A program made the translations under genes and the position numbers. From Lachnospiraceae bacterium (GTDB lineage Bacteria; Bacillota; Clostridia; Lachnospirales; Lachnospiraceae), in assembly GCA_017448245.1 (NCBI GenBank), contig JAFSLV010000020.1:50544-114543 (forward strand): DNA of 64,000 nt. The letters are read 5' to 3'. Below the pieces are notes generated by a model. It saw only the letters and a list, made by a program, of their open reading frames with translations, was not told where the DNA came from and searched no databases. Positions 28,686 to 37,422 of the stretch are shown here, in pieces. Positions within the stretch are counted from its first letter, which is position 1. Each line of letters starts with the position of its first letter.

Positions 28686-28820
28686 ATGAAAATGACCTAT
28701 CAGCCGCATAAGAGGCAGCGCAAGCGCGTACACGGCTTTCGCGCCCGGATGGCGACCAAGGGCGGCAGAAAGGTACTGGCGTCCAGAAGACTGAAAGGCA
28801 GAAAGCGCCTGAGTGCTTGA
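28686..28820 (+). CDS. rpmH: 50S ribosomal protein L34
   Basis: The 44-residue basic protein of the large ribosomal subunit: [18 protein letters not shown], then [24 protein letters not shown]. This is the full family length and the usual KRxRxHGFxxRM core. ACGGAGGAAAG precedes the ATG by 5-8 bases. It is the first gene right of the origin and its stop overlaps the TTG start of rnpA. Confidence 0.97.
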   Translation: MKMTYQPHKRQRKRVHGFRARMATKGGRKVLASRRLKGRKRLSA

Positions 28821-29167
28821 ACAGGGCGCTTTCGTCTTTAAAAACCGCAGATGCGTTCCGGAAGGTGTTTCGGAAGGGACGCGCGTTCGCGGGCGGGCGT
28901 TATGTTCTCTATATCCTGGAGCATGAGGAGCCCGTGGTGCGTTACGGAATAGTAATATCCAAAAAATGCGGAAACAGCGTGGTCCGTCACCGGTTTGCAC
29001 GCGTGGTGCGCGAAGTCTTACGGACATACAGACCGCAGATAAAGAAAAACGCGGATCTTGTTGTTCTTCCCAAAAAGGGCGTCACCTATGCACGGGCAAA
29101 TGAAATCCGGTATAAAGAAGCCGAAGAGATCCTTTTGGGACTTCTGAAGCGGGCACATGCCATATAA
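28817..29167 (+). CDS. rnpA: Ribonuclease P protein component
   Basis: The protein subunit that helps RNase P RNA trim 5' leaders from pre-tRNA; 116 residues. The start is a TTG overlapping the rpmH stop (TTGA), giving [24 protein letters not shown], which matches the usual N-terminus. The conserved basic helix reads [19 protein letters not shown]; the almost invariant RNR is RHR here. The order rpmH-rnpA-yidD-yidC-jag is the standard one. Confidence 0.93.
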   Translation: MNRALSSLKTADAFRKVFRKGRAFAGGRYVLYILEHEEPVVRYGIVISKKCGNSVVRHRFARVVREVLRTYRPQIKKNADLVVLPKKGVTYARANEIRYKEAEEILLGLLKRAHAI

Positions 29168-29178
29168 GGTATTATAAT

Positions 29179-29388
29179 ATGAAGAAACTCATGATTGCCG
29201 GGATCCGGGGATACCGGAAATATGTGGCGCCGATGAAGAGCGTACGATGTCCGTATATTCCGACCTGTTCCGCCTATGGCGAGGAGGCAATCGAAAAATA
29301 CGGCGTCATCAAAGGAGGCGCCATGGCGGCTTACCGGATATTGCGCTGCAATCCGCTCTCCAGCGGAGGTTTTGACCCGGTACCGTAA
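29179..29388 (+). CDS. yidD: Membrane protein insertion efficiency factor YidD
   Basis: A 69-residue amphipathic protein that aids YidC-mediated membrane insertion. It shows the family pattern IRGYRKYVAPMKSVRCPYIPTC, SAYGEEAIEKYG, KGG and C-terminal RCNPLSSGGFDPVP. It is followed 23 bases later by yidC. The ribosome site is poor (AAGG 7 bases upstream). Confidence 0.93.
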   Translation: MKKLMIAGIRGYRKYVAPMKSVRCPYIPTCSAYGEEAIEKYGVIKGGAMAAYRILRCNPLSSGGFDPVP

Positions 29389-29411
29389 AGAAGCGTTAAA
29401 AGGAGAAAGTT

Positions 29412-30716
29412 GTGGGGGTATATTTAACACAGAACCAGGGGACGATCATCGGTCCGATAGCGCGCTTGCTCGGTCTGATCATGGACGCAATCTATAATGC
29501 GTTATCTGCCGCGGGCGTTGAAAATATCGGCCTTGCCATCATTCTTTTTACCCTGATCGTCAATCTTTTGATGATGCCTTTAACCATCCGCCAGCAGCGT
29601 TTTTCCAAGCTGCAGGCCAGGATGAATCCGGAGCTCAAGGCCATTCAGGAAAAGTACAAGAATAAACGGGACAACGCCTCCATGATGGCGCAGCAGGAGG
29701 AGATGCGGGAGCTCTACGCCAAATACGGTGTCTCCCAGATGGGCACCTGCCTGCCGCTTTTGATCCAGCTGCCGATACTGTGGGCGCTCTACCGTGTTAT
29801 TCACGCCATTCCCGCCTATGTCGGAAAGGTAAAACAGGTCTTTTTACCGCTGGTCACGGGACTTCTCGGCATCCCCGCAAGCTTTGATTTTATGCAGACG
29901 CTGCAGGGCGCGTCCGGCTTTTTGAACCAGTTTTCCAACGAGGCGTTTTCGATGTCCGCGGAAAACAGTTATGCGGTCAATACCTATGTGGATGTGCTCA
30001 ACCGCGCCACCAATGCCGACTGGGCGGCGCTCTCTTCGGAATTTACGTCCCTTCCCGTGGACAGCGTACATGACCAGGTGCGTGCCATGAACAATTTCCT
30101 CGGATTAAACATCGGCGACATGCCCTCCTCGATGATCCGGGAAGCCTTTTCGGGCGGCCGGTATCTGATGGTTTTTGCGGCGATTCTGATCCCGGTTCTG
30201 GCAGCCGTTTCACAGTGGGTGAATACCAAACTGATGCCGCAGGCGGCACAGCCGACGGACAAAAACGACCAGCAGGGACAGATGATGAACAGCATGCGGA
30301 CGATGAATACCATTATGCCGCTGTTTTCCGCATTTATCTGCTACCAGCTCCCGATCGGTGTCGGGCTTTACTGGATTGCCGGTTCCGTCATCCGGGCCGC
30401 ACAGCAGGTCTTCATCAACAAGCGCATCGACAAGATGGATGTCGAGGCAATGATCGCCCGCAACGAGGAAAAATACCGCGAAAAGATGGAAAAACGCGGC
30501 GAAAAGACAAGAGATATGAGCAAGTATGCCGCAATGAACACGAGAAACATGGCGAGCAGCGCCAATTTTATCGGTTCCACCGCCTTTTCGCAGGCGGAAA
30601 AGGATGCCGCGGTGCAGAAGGCGCGCGATTACTATGACAGCGGCAAGGCCAGAAAGGGAAGCCTCTTAGAAGCCGCCAATCTCGTGCGCGCCTATGAGGA
30701 GAAGAATAACCGGTAA
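29412..30716 (+). CDS. yidC: Membrane protein insertase YidC/OxaA (SpoIIIJ type)
   Basis: Inserts proteins into the cytoplasmic membrane, alone or with SecYEG. The 434 residues begin at a GTG with AGGAG 7 bases upstream. After a short N-terminus come the first hydrophobic segment with GLAIILFTLIVNLLMMPLT, the cytoplasmic coiled hairpin (RFSKLQARMNPELKAIQEKYKN), GTCLPLLIQLPILWALYRV, and later helices near residues 245-345 with a polar C-terminal tail. A loop of about 100 residues between helices 2 and 3 is longer than in Bacillus. No lipobox is visible, unlike Bacillus SpoIIIJ. Confidence 0.94.
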   Translation: MGVYLTQNQGTIIGPIARLLGLIMDAIYNALSAAGVENIGLAIILFTLIVNLLMMPLTIRQQRFSKLQARMNPELKAIQEKYKNKRDNASMMAQQEEMRELYAKYGVSQMGTCLPLLIQLPILWALYRVIHAIPAYVGKVKQVFLPLVTGLLGIPASFDFMQTLQGASGFLNQFSNEAFSMSAENSYAVNTYVDVLNRATNADWAALSSEFTSLPVDSVHDQVRAMNNFLGLNIGDMPSSMIREAFSGGRYLMVFAAILIPVLAAVSQWVNTKLMPQAAQPTDKNDQQGQMMNSMRTMNTIMPLFSAFICYQLPIGVGLYWIAGSVIRAAQQVFINKRIDKMDVEAMIARNEEKYREKMEKRGEKTRDMSKYAAMNTRNMASSANFIGSTAFSQAEKDAAVQKARDYYDSGKARKGSLLEAANLVRAYEEKNNR

Positions 30717-30737
30717 GGGCCGGGTAAGGAGTCGTAC

Positions 30738-31364
30738 ATGGAATATCGGGAATTTGAAGCAAAGAGCGTAGAGGACTGTATTACGGAAGCCTGTCAGGCG
30801 CTGTCCGTGACCAGCGACCAGCTGACCTATGAGGTAATCAACGAAGGCAGTGCCGGGATTTTGGGGATCGGCGCAAAGCCTGCCCTGATCCGCGCGGCGG
30901 TGAAGGAGTCCTCCGCGGAGGAAAATGCGAGAGCCTTTCTGACAGATGTTTTTGACGCCATGAAGATGACGGTGGAGATGCGCTGCGAGTATCAAAAGGA
31001 AGACAAAACACTCTCCATTGATTTGTCGGGCAATGAAATGGGCGTATTGATCGGAAAAAGAGGGCAGACGCTCGATGCGCTGCAATATCTGATTTCTCTT
31101 GCGGTCAACAAGGGCACGGACGAGTATGTGCATGTCAAGCTCGATACCGAAAATTACAGGGAGCGCCGGAAGGCGACGCTGGAAAACCTCGCCAAAAACA
31201 TCGCCCACAAAGTCAAACGCACAAGACGTCCGGTGAGTCTCGAGCCGATGAATCCGTATGAACGCCGCGTGATTCATTCGGCGCTGCAGCAGGACCGGTA
31301 TGTGACGACCCATTCGGAAGGCGAGGAGCCCTATCGCAAAGTGGTAGTTACGCCAAAGAAATGA
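30738..31364 (+). CDS. jag: RNA-binding protein Jag/KhpB (SpoIIIJ-associated)
   Basis: A 208-residue RNA-binding protein linked to cell elongation and sporulation in Bacillota. It has the Jag N-terminal domain (EFEAKSVEDCITEACQALSV), a KH domain with the GxxG loop GVLIGKRGQTLDALQYL near residue 97 and an R3H domain (NPYERRVIHSAL) near residue 170. AAGGAG precedes the ATG. It is the last gene before a terminator at 31374-31404, so it likely ends the rpmH transcript. Confidence 0.94.
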   Translation: MEYREFEAKSVEDCITEACQALSVTSDQLTYEVINEGSAGILGIGAKPALIRAAVKESSAEENARAFLTDVFDAMKMTVEMRCEYQKEDKTLSIDLSGNEMGVLIGKRGQTLDALQYLISLAVNKGTDEYVHVKLDTENYRERRKATLENLAKNIAHKVKRTRRPVSLEPMNPYERRVIHSALQQDRYVTTHSEGEEPYRKVVVTPKK

Positions 31365-31373
31365 GAACGTGTT

Positions 31374-31404
31374 GCGCCGGGGCGATGAGCACCGGCGCTT
31401 TTTT
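31374..31404 (+). terminator. Intrinsic terminator between jag and mnmE
   Basis: A 7-bp GC stem (GCGCCGG / CCGGCGC), an 11-base loop and TTTTTT directly after. It separates the rpmH-jag unit from mnmE, although the ribosome site of mnmE follows 2 bases later. Confidence 0.8.
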
Positions 31405-31406
31405 AC

Positions 31407-31413
31407 AAAGGGG
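31407..31413 (+). promoter_or_regulatory. Ribosome-binding site fixing the TTG start of mnmE
   Basis: AAAGGGG lies 9 bases before TTG 31423. Upstream ATG codons in frame sit inside the terminator hairpin and are unlikely. Confidence 0.55.
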
Positions 31414-31422
31414 AAAGATGCT

Positions 31423-32886
31423 TTGAAGTCAGGGGATGTGACCCCCGGGGTCCATGACACGATCGTTGCCATATCCACCGCCATGTCCGATGCGGGCATC
31501 GGGATCGTACGCATCAGCGGCCCCGACGCCGTTGCCGTGGCGGACCGGATCGTGGTGAATGCGCGCAGGGAGCATGACCTGAGAGAAAGGAAGACCGCAA
31601 CGATCCGCTTCGGATATGTCGTAAACGGCGAAGGAGGTGTTCTTGATCAGGCGCTCGTCAGCGTGTTTCTTGCGCCGCACAGCTATACCGGGGAGGATAC
31701 GGTGGAGATCAATGTACACGGCGGACACCTGGTAACGGAGGAAACCCTGTCCCTTCTTCTGAAAAGCGGGAAACAGAAAGGTGTCCGGGGAACCGTGCGT
31801 GTGGCGCAACCCGGCGAATTTACCAGGCGCGCCTTTTTCAACGGCAAGATGGATCTGACGCAGGCGGAAGCCGTGCAGGATCTGATCTCCGCCAACAGCC
31901 GCTTTGCCATGAAAAATGCGGCAGAACAGCTTTCCGGACGACTGAAGGAACGGCTACAGTCAATGCGGGAAGCGCTTTTGCACGAGACCGCGTTTTTGGA
32001 GGCGGCACTCGACGATCCGGATGTGTACGGGGAAGAGCTTTCTTCCCACGGCGAAAAACTGAAAGCGGTGATCGGGGATCTCAGGCAAAAGACGAAAGAG
32101 ATGCTCTCCACCTATGAAGAGGGCGCGCTAAGAAAAAACGGGATCCGCTGTGCGATCATCGGTCCCGTGAATGCGGGAAAAAGCTCGTTGCTGAATGCGC
32201 TTTCGGGACGCGAAAAGGCGATTGTATCCGCGCTCCCCGGAACCACACGGGATATCATCGAGGTCAGCGTACAGATGCGGGAGGTTCTTTTGCATTTTTC
32301 GGATACGGCGGGTCTTCGTAAGACAGCGGATCCGGTCGAGCACGAGGGTGTATTGCGAGCAAGAGAAGAGGCAAAAGAGGCCGACATCGTGTTGCTTCTC
32401 CTGGACATGGAAAAGCCCGGAGAGGAGGGTGTAAAAGAAACCCTCCGCACACTGAAAGAAAAGCCGCTGATTGCCGTTCTGACCAAGGCGGATCTGTATG
32501 ACGAACAAAAAAGGGAAGCGGCCCAACGGGTGCTGAAACGGATGTTGGAGGAAGAGGGGCTGTCACGGACACCGTCAGAAGTGATCTCTTCGGTTACGGG
32601 AGAGGGAATGGATGAGCTGAAGGAGCGCATCCTGCAGCGGCTTCGCATCGACAGGATTGTGCCCAGGGAGGATTTTTATCTGACAAGCGCGCGCCACAAG
32701 GAGGCGCTTTCAGAGGCGGAGGAGAGTCTTCGTCTGGCAGAAGACGCCATCGCACAGAAAACCCCGGAGGATCTGTATCTTTCGGATCTGATGGATGCGT
32801 ACCGTGCGTTTTCCGCGATTCTCGGAGAAGCGGTGGAAGAGGATCTGATCGATAAGATATTTCGTGATTTTTGTATGGGGAAATAA
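31423..32886 (+). CDS. mnmE: tRNA uridine-5-carboxymethylaminomethyl modification GTPase MnmE
   Basis: With MnmG this GTPase makes the cmnm5 modification at the wobble uridine of certain tRNAs. The 487 residues show the N-terminal tetrahydrofolate-binding domain (TIVAISTAMSDAGIGIVRISG), a helical domain and the inserted G domain: G1 GPVNAGKSSLLNAL, GTTRD, DTAGLR and TKADL. The protein ends with the essential FCMGK. TTG 31423 is the best start. Its stop TAA shares a base with the mnmG ATG. Confidence 0.94.
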   Translation: MKSGDVTPGVHDTIVAISTAMSDAGIGIVRISGPDAVAVADRIVVNARREHDLRERKTATIRFGYVVNGEGGVLDQALVSVFLAPHSYTGEDTVEINVHGGHLVTEETLSLLLKSGKQKGVRGTVRVAQPGEFTRRAFFNGKMDLTQAEAVQDLISANSRFAMKNAAEQLSGRLKERLQSMREALLHETAFLEAALDDPDVYGEELSSHGEKLKAVIGDLRQKTKEMLSTYEEGALRKNGIRCAIIGPVNAGKSSLLNALSGREKAIVSALPGTTRDIIEVSVQMREVLLHFSDTAGLRKTADPVEHEGVLRAREEAKEADIVLLLLDMEKPGEEGVKETLRTLKEKPLIAVLTKADLYDEQKREAAQRVLKRMLEEEGLSRTPSEVISSVTGEGMDELKERILQRLRIDRIVPREDFYLTSARHKEALSEAEESLRLAEDAIAQKTPEDLYLSDLMDAYRAFSAILGEAVEEDLIDKIFRDFCMGK

Positions 32887-34793
32887 TGGGAGCACCGTTT
32901 GAAAAACCGTTTGATCTCATAGTGGTCGGGGCAGGACATGCCGGATGCGAGGCCGCGCTTTGCGGTGCACGCCTGGGATGGAGGGTGATTGTTTTTTGTC
33001 TGAGCACCGATCACGTGGCGTTTATGCCCTGCAATCCGCACATCGGCGGATCCTCCAAGGGTCATCTGGTCCGGGAGATCGATGCGCTTGGCGGAGAAAT
33101 GGGGCAGGCCATCGACCATACCTTTTTGCAATCGCGCATGCTCAACCTCTCCAAGGGCCCGGCCGTGCATTCGCTTCGCGCGCAGGCAGACAAGCAGGCG
33201 TACTCCGCCTATATGCGCAGGGCGCTCGAAAAGGAAGAAAACATTTTTCTCAAACAGGCGGAGGTGACAAAGATCCTCACGGATGAAGAGAATCGTGTCA
33301 CAGGTGCGGAAACCGCAACCGGGCTCAGGGTGTCTGCGCGGGCGCTCATCCTGTGCGCCGGCACCTACCTTTCTTCGCGCTGTCTGACCGGAGAGACGAT
33401 TACCGCAAGCGGTCCAAACGGCCTCCAAATGAGCGGCGCATTGTCAAAAAACCTGGAAAAGATGGGAATCCGGCTGCGGCGCTTTAAGACCGGAACGCCG
33501 GCACGGATGGACGGAAAGAGTCTCGATTATTCCAAAATGCAGATTCAGGAAGGAGATGTGCCGGTACGGCCGTTTTCCTTTGATACGGACCCGAAGGCGG
33601 TGCAAAAGGAGCAGGTCCCCTGCTACCTGACGTATACCAATAAAATAACGCACGATATTATAAAAGAGAATATTCACCGCTCCCCGATATACGCCGGCGT
33701 GATCGAGGGAATCGGCCCGCGCTATTGCCCCTCCATTGAGGACAAGGTGGTGCGGTTTGCGGATAAGGAGAGGCACCAGGTATTTGTGGAGCCGGAAGGC
33801 GCTCATACGGATGAGGTCTATATCGACGGAATGAGCTCCTCGATGCCGGAGGATGTTCAATGGAAGATGTACCGGAGCGTGCCGGGACTCGAAAACTGCC
33901 GGATCGTCAAGGCGGCATATGCCATCGAATACGACTGTCTCGAAAGCGGACAGCTGACGCCAAGACTCGAAATCCGCGGCTTTTCAGGGCTCTACTGCGC
34001 GGGGCAGCTCAACGGTTCTTCCGGCTATGAGGAAGCTGCGGCGCAGGGCCTTTTTGCCGCATTGCAGGCCGCGGCATTTCTGAAGGGAGAAGAGGGTATC
34101 CGGATTGATCGCTCCGAAGGGTATATCGGGGTTTTGGTGGATGATCTGGTACACAAGGAATTGACGGAACCTTACCGGATGATGACATCCCGTGCGGAAT
34201 ACCGCCTGCTCCTGAGGCAGGATAATGCGGATACGCGGCTGCGCGAAAAGGGGTTCCGGGCGGGTCTCGTTTCACGTGAAAAAATCGAGCGCCTCAGAAA
34301 AAAGGAGGAGGTTATCGCTTCAGAGATCCGGCGCATGAAAGAAACGGTGATCTCTCCCTCCGGAGAGCTGAACGCCATACTTGAAGAGGCCGGCACGACA
34401 CCGGTGACGGGACAAACGACGCTTGCGGCACTGCTGACCAGACCGCAGGTAACGCTGCAGACACTTCATGCGATCGATTCCACAAGACCCTCCTATGCCT
34501 CCGATGCGTATCCGGCCCATGTGGCGGATGAGATTGCCGAACAGATCGAAATCCGCATCAAATACGAGGGTTATCTTTTGAGGCAGGAGAGGCAGGTCGT
34601 ACAGTTTCGAAAACAGGAGGAGAGAGTCCTTCCAAAGAACATTGACTATCAAAGCATCCGCGGACTACGGCTCGAGGCGGCGGAAAAGCTTTCGCGTCTT
34701 CAACCGGAAACCGTGGGCGCGGCATCCAGGATTGCCGGTGTCAATCCGGCGGATATCGCGGTGCTTTTGGTATATCTGGAGAAACGCGCATGA
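32886..34793 (+). CDS. mnmG: tRNA uridine-5-carboxymethylaminomethyl modification enzyme MnmG (GidA)
   Basis: The FAD/NADH-dependent partner of MnmE, 635 residues. The FAD-binding FDLIVVGAGHAGCEAALCGARLG opens the protein. GGSSKGHLVREIDALGGEMG, ALSKNLEKMGIRLRRFKTGTPAR and the C-terminal AMTSRAEYRLLLRQDNAD-type region are all visible. The start overlaps the mnmE stop by one base; an in-frame ATG at 32871 lies inside mnmE and was rejected. The gene contains a parS-like site at 34268-34283. Its stop overlaps rsmG (ATGA). Confidence 0.95.
   Translation: MGAPFEKPFDLIVVGAGHAGCEAALCGARLGWRVIVFCLSTDHVAFMPCNPHIGGSSKGHLVREIDALGGEMGQAIDHTFLQSRMLNLSKGPAVHSLRAQADKQAYSAYMRRALEKEENIFLKQAEVTKILTDEENRVTGAETATGLRVSARALILCAGTYLSSRCLTGETITASGPNGLQMSGALSKNLEKMGIRLRRFKTGTPARMDGKSLDYSKMQIQEGDVPVRPFSFDTDPKAVQKEQVPCYLTYTNKITHDIIKENIHRSPIYAGVIEGIGPRYCPSIEDKVVRFADKERHQVFVEPEGAHTDEVYIDGMSSSMPEDVQWKMYRSVPGLENCRIVKAAYAIEYDCLESGQLTPRLEIRGFSGLYCAGQLNGSSGYEEAAAQGLFAALQAAAFLKGEEGIRIDRSEGYIGVLVDDLVHKELTEPYRMMTSRAEYRLLLRQDNADTRLREKGFRAGLVSREKIERLRKKEEVIASEIRRMKETVISPSGELNAILEEAGTTPVTGQTTLAALLTRPQVTLQTLHAIDSTRPSYASDAYPAHVADEIAEQIEIRIKYEGYLLRQERQVVQFRKQEERVLPKNIDYQSIRGLRLEAAEKLSRLQPETVGAASRIAGVNPADIAVLLVYLEKRA
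34268..34283. promoter_or_regulatory. parS-like site inside mnmG
   Basis: CGTTTCACGTGAAAAA matches TGTTTCACGTGAAACA at 14 of 16 positions and keeps the full 12-base TTTCACGTGAAA core. A ParB binding site inside coding sequence is common near origins. Confidence 0.5.
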
Positions 34794-35545
34794 GGGATGA
34801 ATGGAAAGGGTTTATCGACGCCTGTGCTACCGTTGGCATCATGCCCGATCCGGCGCAGATCGATGCGCTTGATGCCTATTACCGGATTCTGACGGAAAAG
34901 AACAAGGTCATGAATCTGACCGCCATCACCTCCTTTGAGGATGTGTGGAAGCTACATTTTCTCGACAGCCTGGCGATTCTTTTTGCGGCCCGGGATGAGG
35001 ACGGAACTCCGATTCTGAAACAGACAGGCAAAGAAACGGTTCTCGATATCGGGACCGGCGCCGGATTCCCCGGCGTGGTACTCAAGATCTTTTGTCCGGG
35101 ACTCCGGCTTACGCTTCTTGACGCACAGGAAAAACGGGTGCTCTTTTTGGAAGAGGTGGCAGAGGCCCTTTCGCTGCGCAAAGATGGAGAGTTGCGGATC
35201 GTGCATGCGCGCGCAGAGGACCTTGCAAGAGATAATGCGCACCGCGCGCGGTATGATCTTGCGGTATCAAGGGCCGTCGCAAAGTGTGCGGTGCTTACCG
35301 AATATGCCGTGCCCTTTTTAAAGAGAGGCGCTGTTTTTGCCGCGTATAAGTCGTCGGCAATCGAAGAGGAACTCTCCGAAAGCACCCGCGCGTTGCAATT
35401 GCTGGGGGCGGAGATCGCCGCCGTGCCACGGTATACACTGCCCGGCACCGATGTGGAGCGAAGTCTTGTCTGCATCCGAAAGACGTCGGAAACGGATGAC
35501 AGATATCCGCGCCGGGCATCAAAAATACAAAAAAGTCCCCTGTAA
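34790..35545 (+). CDS. rsmG: 16S rRNA (guanine527-N7)-methyltransferase RsmG (GidB)
   Basis: Methylates G527 of 16S rRNA using S-adenosylmethionine; loss gives low-level streptomycin resistance in other bacteria. The 251 residues show NLTAITSFEDVWKLHFLDSLA, the SAM motif VLDIGTGAGFPGVVLKI near residue 84, LTLLDAQEKRVLFL and SRAVAKCAVLTEYAVPFL. The start overlaps mnmG (ATGA). Two parS sites follow the stop. Confidence 0.95.
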   Translation: MRDEWKGFIDACATVGIMPDPAQIDALDAYYRILTEKNKVMNLTAITSFEDVWKLHFLDSLAILFAARDEDGTPILKQTGKETVLDIGTGAGFPGVVLKIFCPGLRLTLLDAQEKRVLFLEEVAEALSLRKDGELRIVHARAEDLARDNAHRARYDLAVSRAVAKCAVLTEYAVPFLKRGAVFAAYKSSAIEEELSESTRALQLLGAEIAAVPRYTLPGTDVERSLVCIRKTSETDDRYPRRASKIQKSPL

Positions 35546-35547
35546 AA

Positions 35548-35563
35548 TGTTTCACGTGAAACA
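35548..35563. promoter_or_regulatory. parS site 1
   Basis: TGTTTCACGTGAAACA, a perfect 16-base palindrome matching the Bacillus parS consensus, 3 bases after the rsmG stop. It is the loading site for ParB close to the origin. Confidence 0.93.
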
Positions 35564-35620
35564 TTTTTATGGAACACAAGATATAGAAAACGCACTTTTT
35601 CGGCAAACCAGAGGTTGTGA

Positions 35621-35636
35621 TGTTTCACGTGAAACA
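35621..35636. promoter_or_regulatory. parS site 2
   Basis: A second perfect TGTTTCACGTGAAACA, 57 bases after the first and about 100 bases before parA. Its position could allow ParB to influence the parA promoter. Confidence 0.93.
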
Positions 35637-35686
35637 TTTTGTTTGTAAAAAAACACATAAAAACGTGTAAAAACAGCACGCCGATG

Positions 35687-35695
35687 TGTTATACT
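35687..35695 (+). promoter_or_regulatory. Extended -10 element upstream of parA
   Basis: TGT followed by TATACT, ending 43 bases before the parA ATG. No consensus -35 is seen at 17 bases, as is usual for extended -10 promoters. Confidence 0.45.
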
Positions 35696-35738
35696 AAGAC
35701 CTGTATCAATAACCGGACCCGGAGCGGAAAAAAATGAC

Positions 35739-36503
35739 ATGAGCAGATGCATTGCGGTCGCCAACCAAAAAGGCGGCGTCGGAAAAACCACAGTGACCAT
35801 CAACCTTGCCGCTGCGCTTTCGTCGGCGGGCAAGCGCATACTTGTGATAGATGCGGATCCGCAGGGAAATACGACCAGCGGCTTCGGCGTGGATAAAAAC
35901 GCGCAGGAACACACCGTTTACGAATTGCTTCTTGGCGAGGCGGACGCGGACGCCGTCATTTCGCGCCTGGAGGAGAGCGGGGTCGACCTGATCCCCGCCA
36001 ACGTGGATTTAGCCGCGGCGGAGATCGAGCTGATCGATGTCGACGGCAAGGAATACCGTCTAAAGAATGCGGTCGAACCGGTGAAGGATCGTTATGACTT
36101 TATTCTGATCGACTGCCCCCCGTCACTGTCCATGTTGACCATCAACGCCATGACCACGGCGGATACGGTGCTCGTGCCGATCCAGTGTGAGTATTATGCG
36201 CTGGAGGGATTGAGCCAGCTGGTAAAGACCGTGGACCTGGTCAGGGAACGTCTCAATCCCGCGCTGGAAATGGAGGGCGTGGTGTTTACCATGTATGATG
36301 CGCGCACGAGACTTTCCGCGCAGGTCGTGGATAACGTGCGTGATCATATCAGAGAGCATGTATTTAAGACGATCATTCCGCGCAATATCCGTCTGGCGGA
36401 AGCGCCGTCCTACGGCAGGCCGATCAATCTGTACGAACCAAAGAGCGCAGGAACGGAAGCCTTTCGTCTTCTGGCGGAAGAAGTGATGGAAAGAGCAATA
36501 TAG
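35739..36503 (+). CDS. parA: Chromosome-partitioning ATPase ParA (Soj)
   Basis: A 254-residue ParA/MinD-type ATPase that works with ParB at parS in origin segregation and, in Bacillus, controls DnaA. Visible are the deviant Walker A KGGVGKTT (residues 11-18), DADPQGNTTSGFG, LIDCPPSLSMLTINA and VPIQCEYYALEGLSQL. The small, helix-turn-helix-free form is the chromosomal type. GGAGCGG lies 11 bases before the ATG. parB starts 18 bases after the stop. Confidence 0.96.
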   Translation: MSRCIAVANQKGGVGKTTVTINLAAALSSAGKRILVIDADPQGNTTSGFGVDKNAQEHTVYELLLGEADADAVISRLEESGVDLIPANVDLAAAEIELIDVDGKEYRLKNAVEPVKDRYDFILIDCPPSLSMLTINAMTTADTVLVPIQCEYYALEGLSQLVKTVDLVRERLNPALEMEGVVFTMYDARTRLSAQVVDNVRDHIREHVFKTIIPRNIRLAEAPSYGRPINLYEPKSAGTEAFRLLAEEVMERAI

Positions 36504-36521
36504 AGGGAGGAGCCGCTTCAC

Positions 36522-37406
36522 ATGAAACGTTCGGGAGGGCTGGGAAAAGGACTGGATGCACTGATCCCGCCCGCAAAGGAAAAGCATACGGGAAAGGATA
36601 CGCCGGGTGGCCACGTGATGGTCGACATCCATCGCATCGAGCCCAACCGCGCGCAGCCAAGAAAGACGTTTGACGAGGATGCACTGGATGAACTGGCGGA
36701 TTCCATCCGGCAGGTCGGGGTATTGGAGCCCCTGCTTGTACGCGAAATCGACGGACAGTATGATCTCGTTGCCGGAGAGAGACGGTGGCGCGCGGCCAGA
36801 AAGGCGGGATTAAAAGAGGTGCCGGTCACCATCCGCAACGATCTGACGGATCAGCAGGTGGTGGAAATCCAGTTGATCGAGAACATCCAGCGCGAAGACC
36901 TGAATGCGATCGAAGAGGCGCAGGCGTTTGAGCGGCTTATCAAAGAGTTTCACATGAAACAGGACGACGTGGCGGAACGCGTTTCCAAGAGCCGGGTTGC
37001 GATTACCAACTCCATGCGTCTTTTGAAACTCAGTCCCGGCGTACAGCAGATGGTCATTGACAAACGCATCAAGGAAACGGCCGCCAGGGCACTGATCCCC
37101 GTAGAGGATACCGAGACCCAGTTTCTGCTCGCACAGCGGATCATGGACGAGGATTTGAGTGTCCGCGAGGTAGAAAAAATCGTCCGCAGCCTGGATACTC
37201 CGGGGAAAATCAAAAGAGAAAAAAAGAAGAACGAAGCGCTCGAAGCCATCTACAAAGAGCTGGGCGAGCGTTGCCAGAGGTCGCTGGGAACCAAGGTGTC
37301 TATTACGGGCAAGGGAACACAGGGCGCCGGTAAAATTGAAATCGAGTTTTATTCCGCCGATGACCTGGAAAAGATCACGGACCGGCTGATCGAAGAGGGC
37401 GTCTGA
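36522..37406 (+). CDS. parB: Chromosome-partitioning CTPase ParB (Spo0J)
   Basis: Binds parS, spreads as a CTP-dependent clamp and loads SMC. The 294 residues show the CTP-binding N-terminus (IEPNRAQPRKTFDEDALDELADSI, VAGERRWRAARKAG, ENIQREDLNAIEEA), the helix-turn-helix (MKQDDVAERVSKSRVAITNSMRLLKL) and a C-terminal dimer domain. GGAGG lies 11 bases before the ATG. It carries a parS-like sequence at 36946-36961. Confidence 0.96.
   Translation: MKRSGGLGKGLDALIPPAKEKHTGKDTPGGHVMVDIHRIEPNRAQPRKTFDEDALDELADSIRQVGVLEPLLVREIDGQYDLVAGERRWRAARKAGLKEVPVTIRNDLTDQQVVEIQLIENIQREDLNAIEEAQAFERLIKEFHMKQDDVAERVSKSRVAITNSMRLLKLSPGVQQMVIDKRIKETAARALIPVEDTETQFLLAQRIMDEDLSVREVEKIVRSLDTPGKIKREKKKNEALEAIYKELGERCQRSLGTKVSITGKGTQGAGKIEIEFYSADDLEKITDRLIEEGV
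36946..36961. promoter_or_regulatory. Weak parS-like site inside parB
   Basis: AGTTTCACATGAAACA differs from TGTTTCACGTGAAACA at two positions, one of them in the central CACGTG core. Binding would be weaker than at the perfect sites. Confidence 0.35.
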
Positions 37407-37422
37407 CGAAAGGATGGAAGCT

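Noticed and set aside
29173-29178. TATAAT touching the yidD ATG as another leaderless promoter
   Set aside because: It abuts the ATG with no gap, lies within the rpmH operon, and has no -35; a start site there could not give a normal mRNA.
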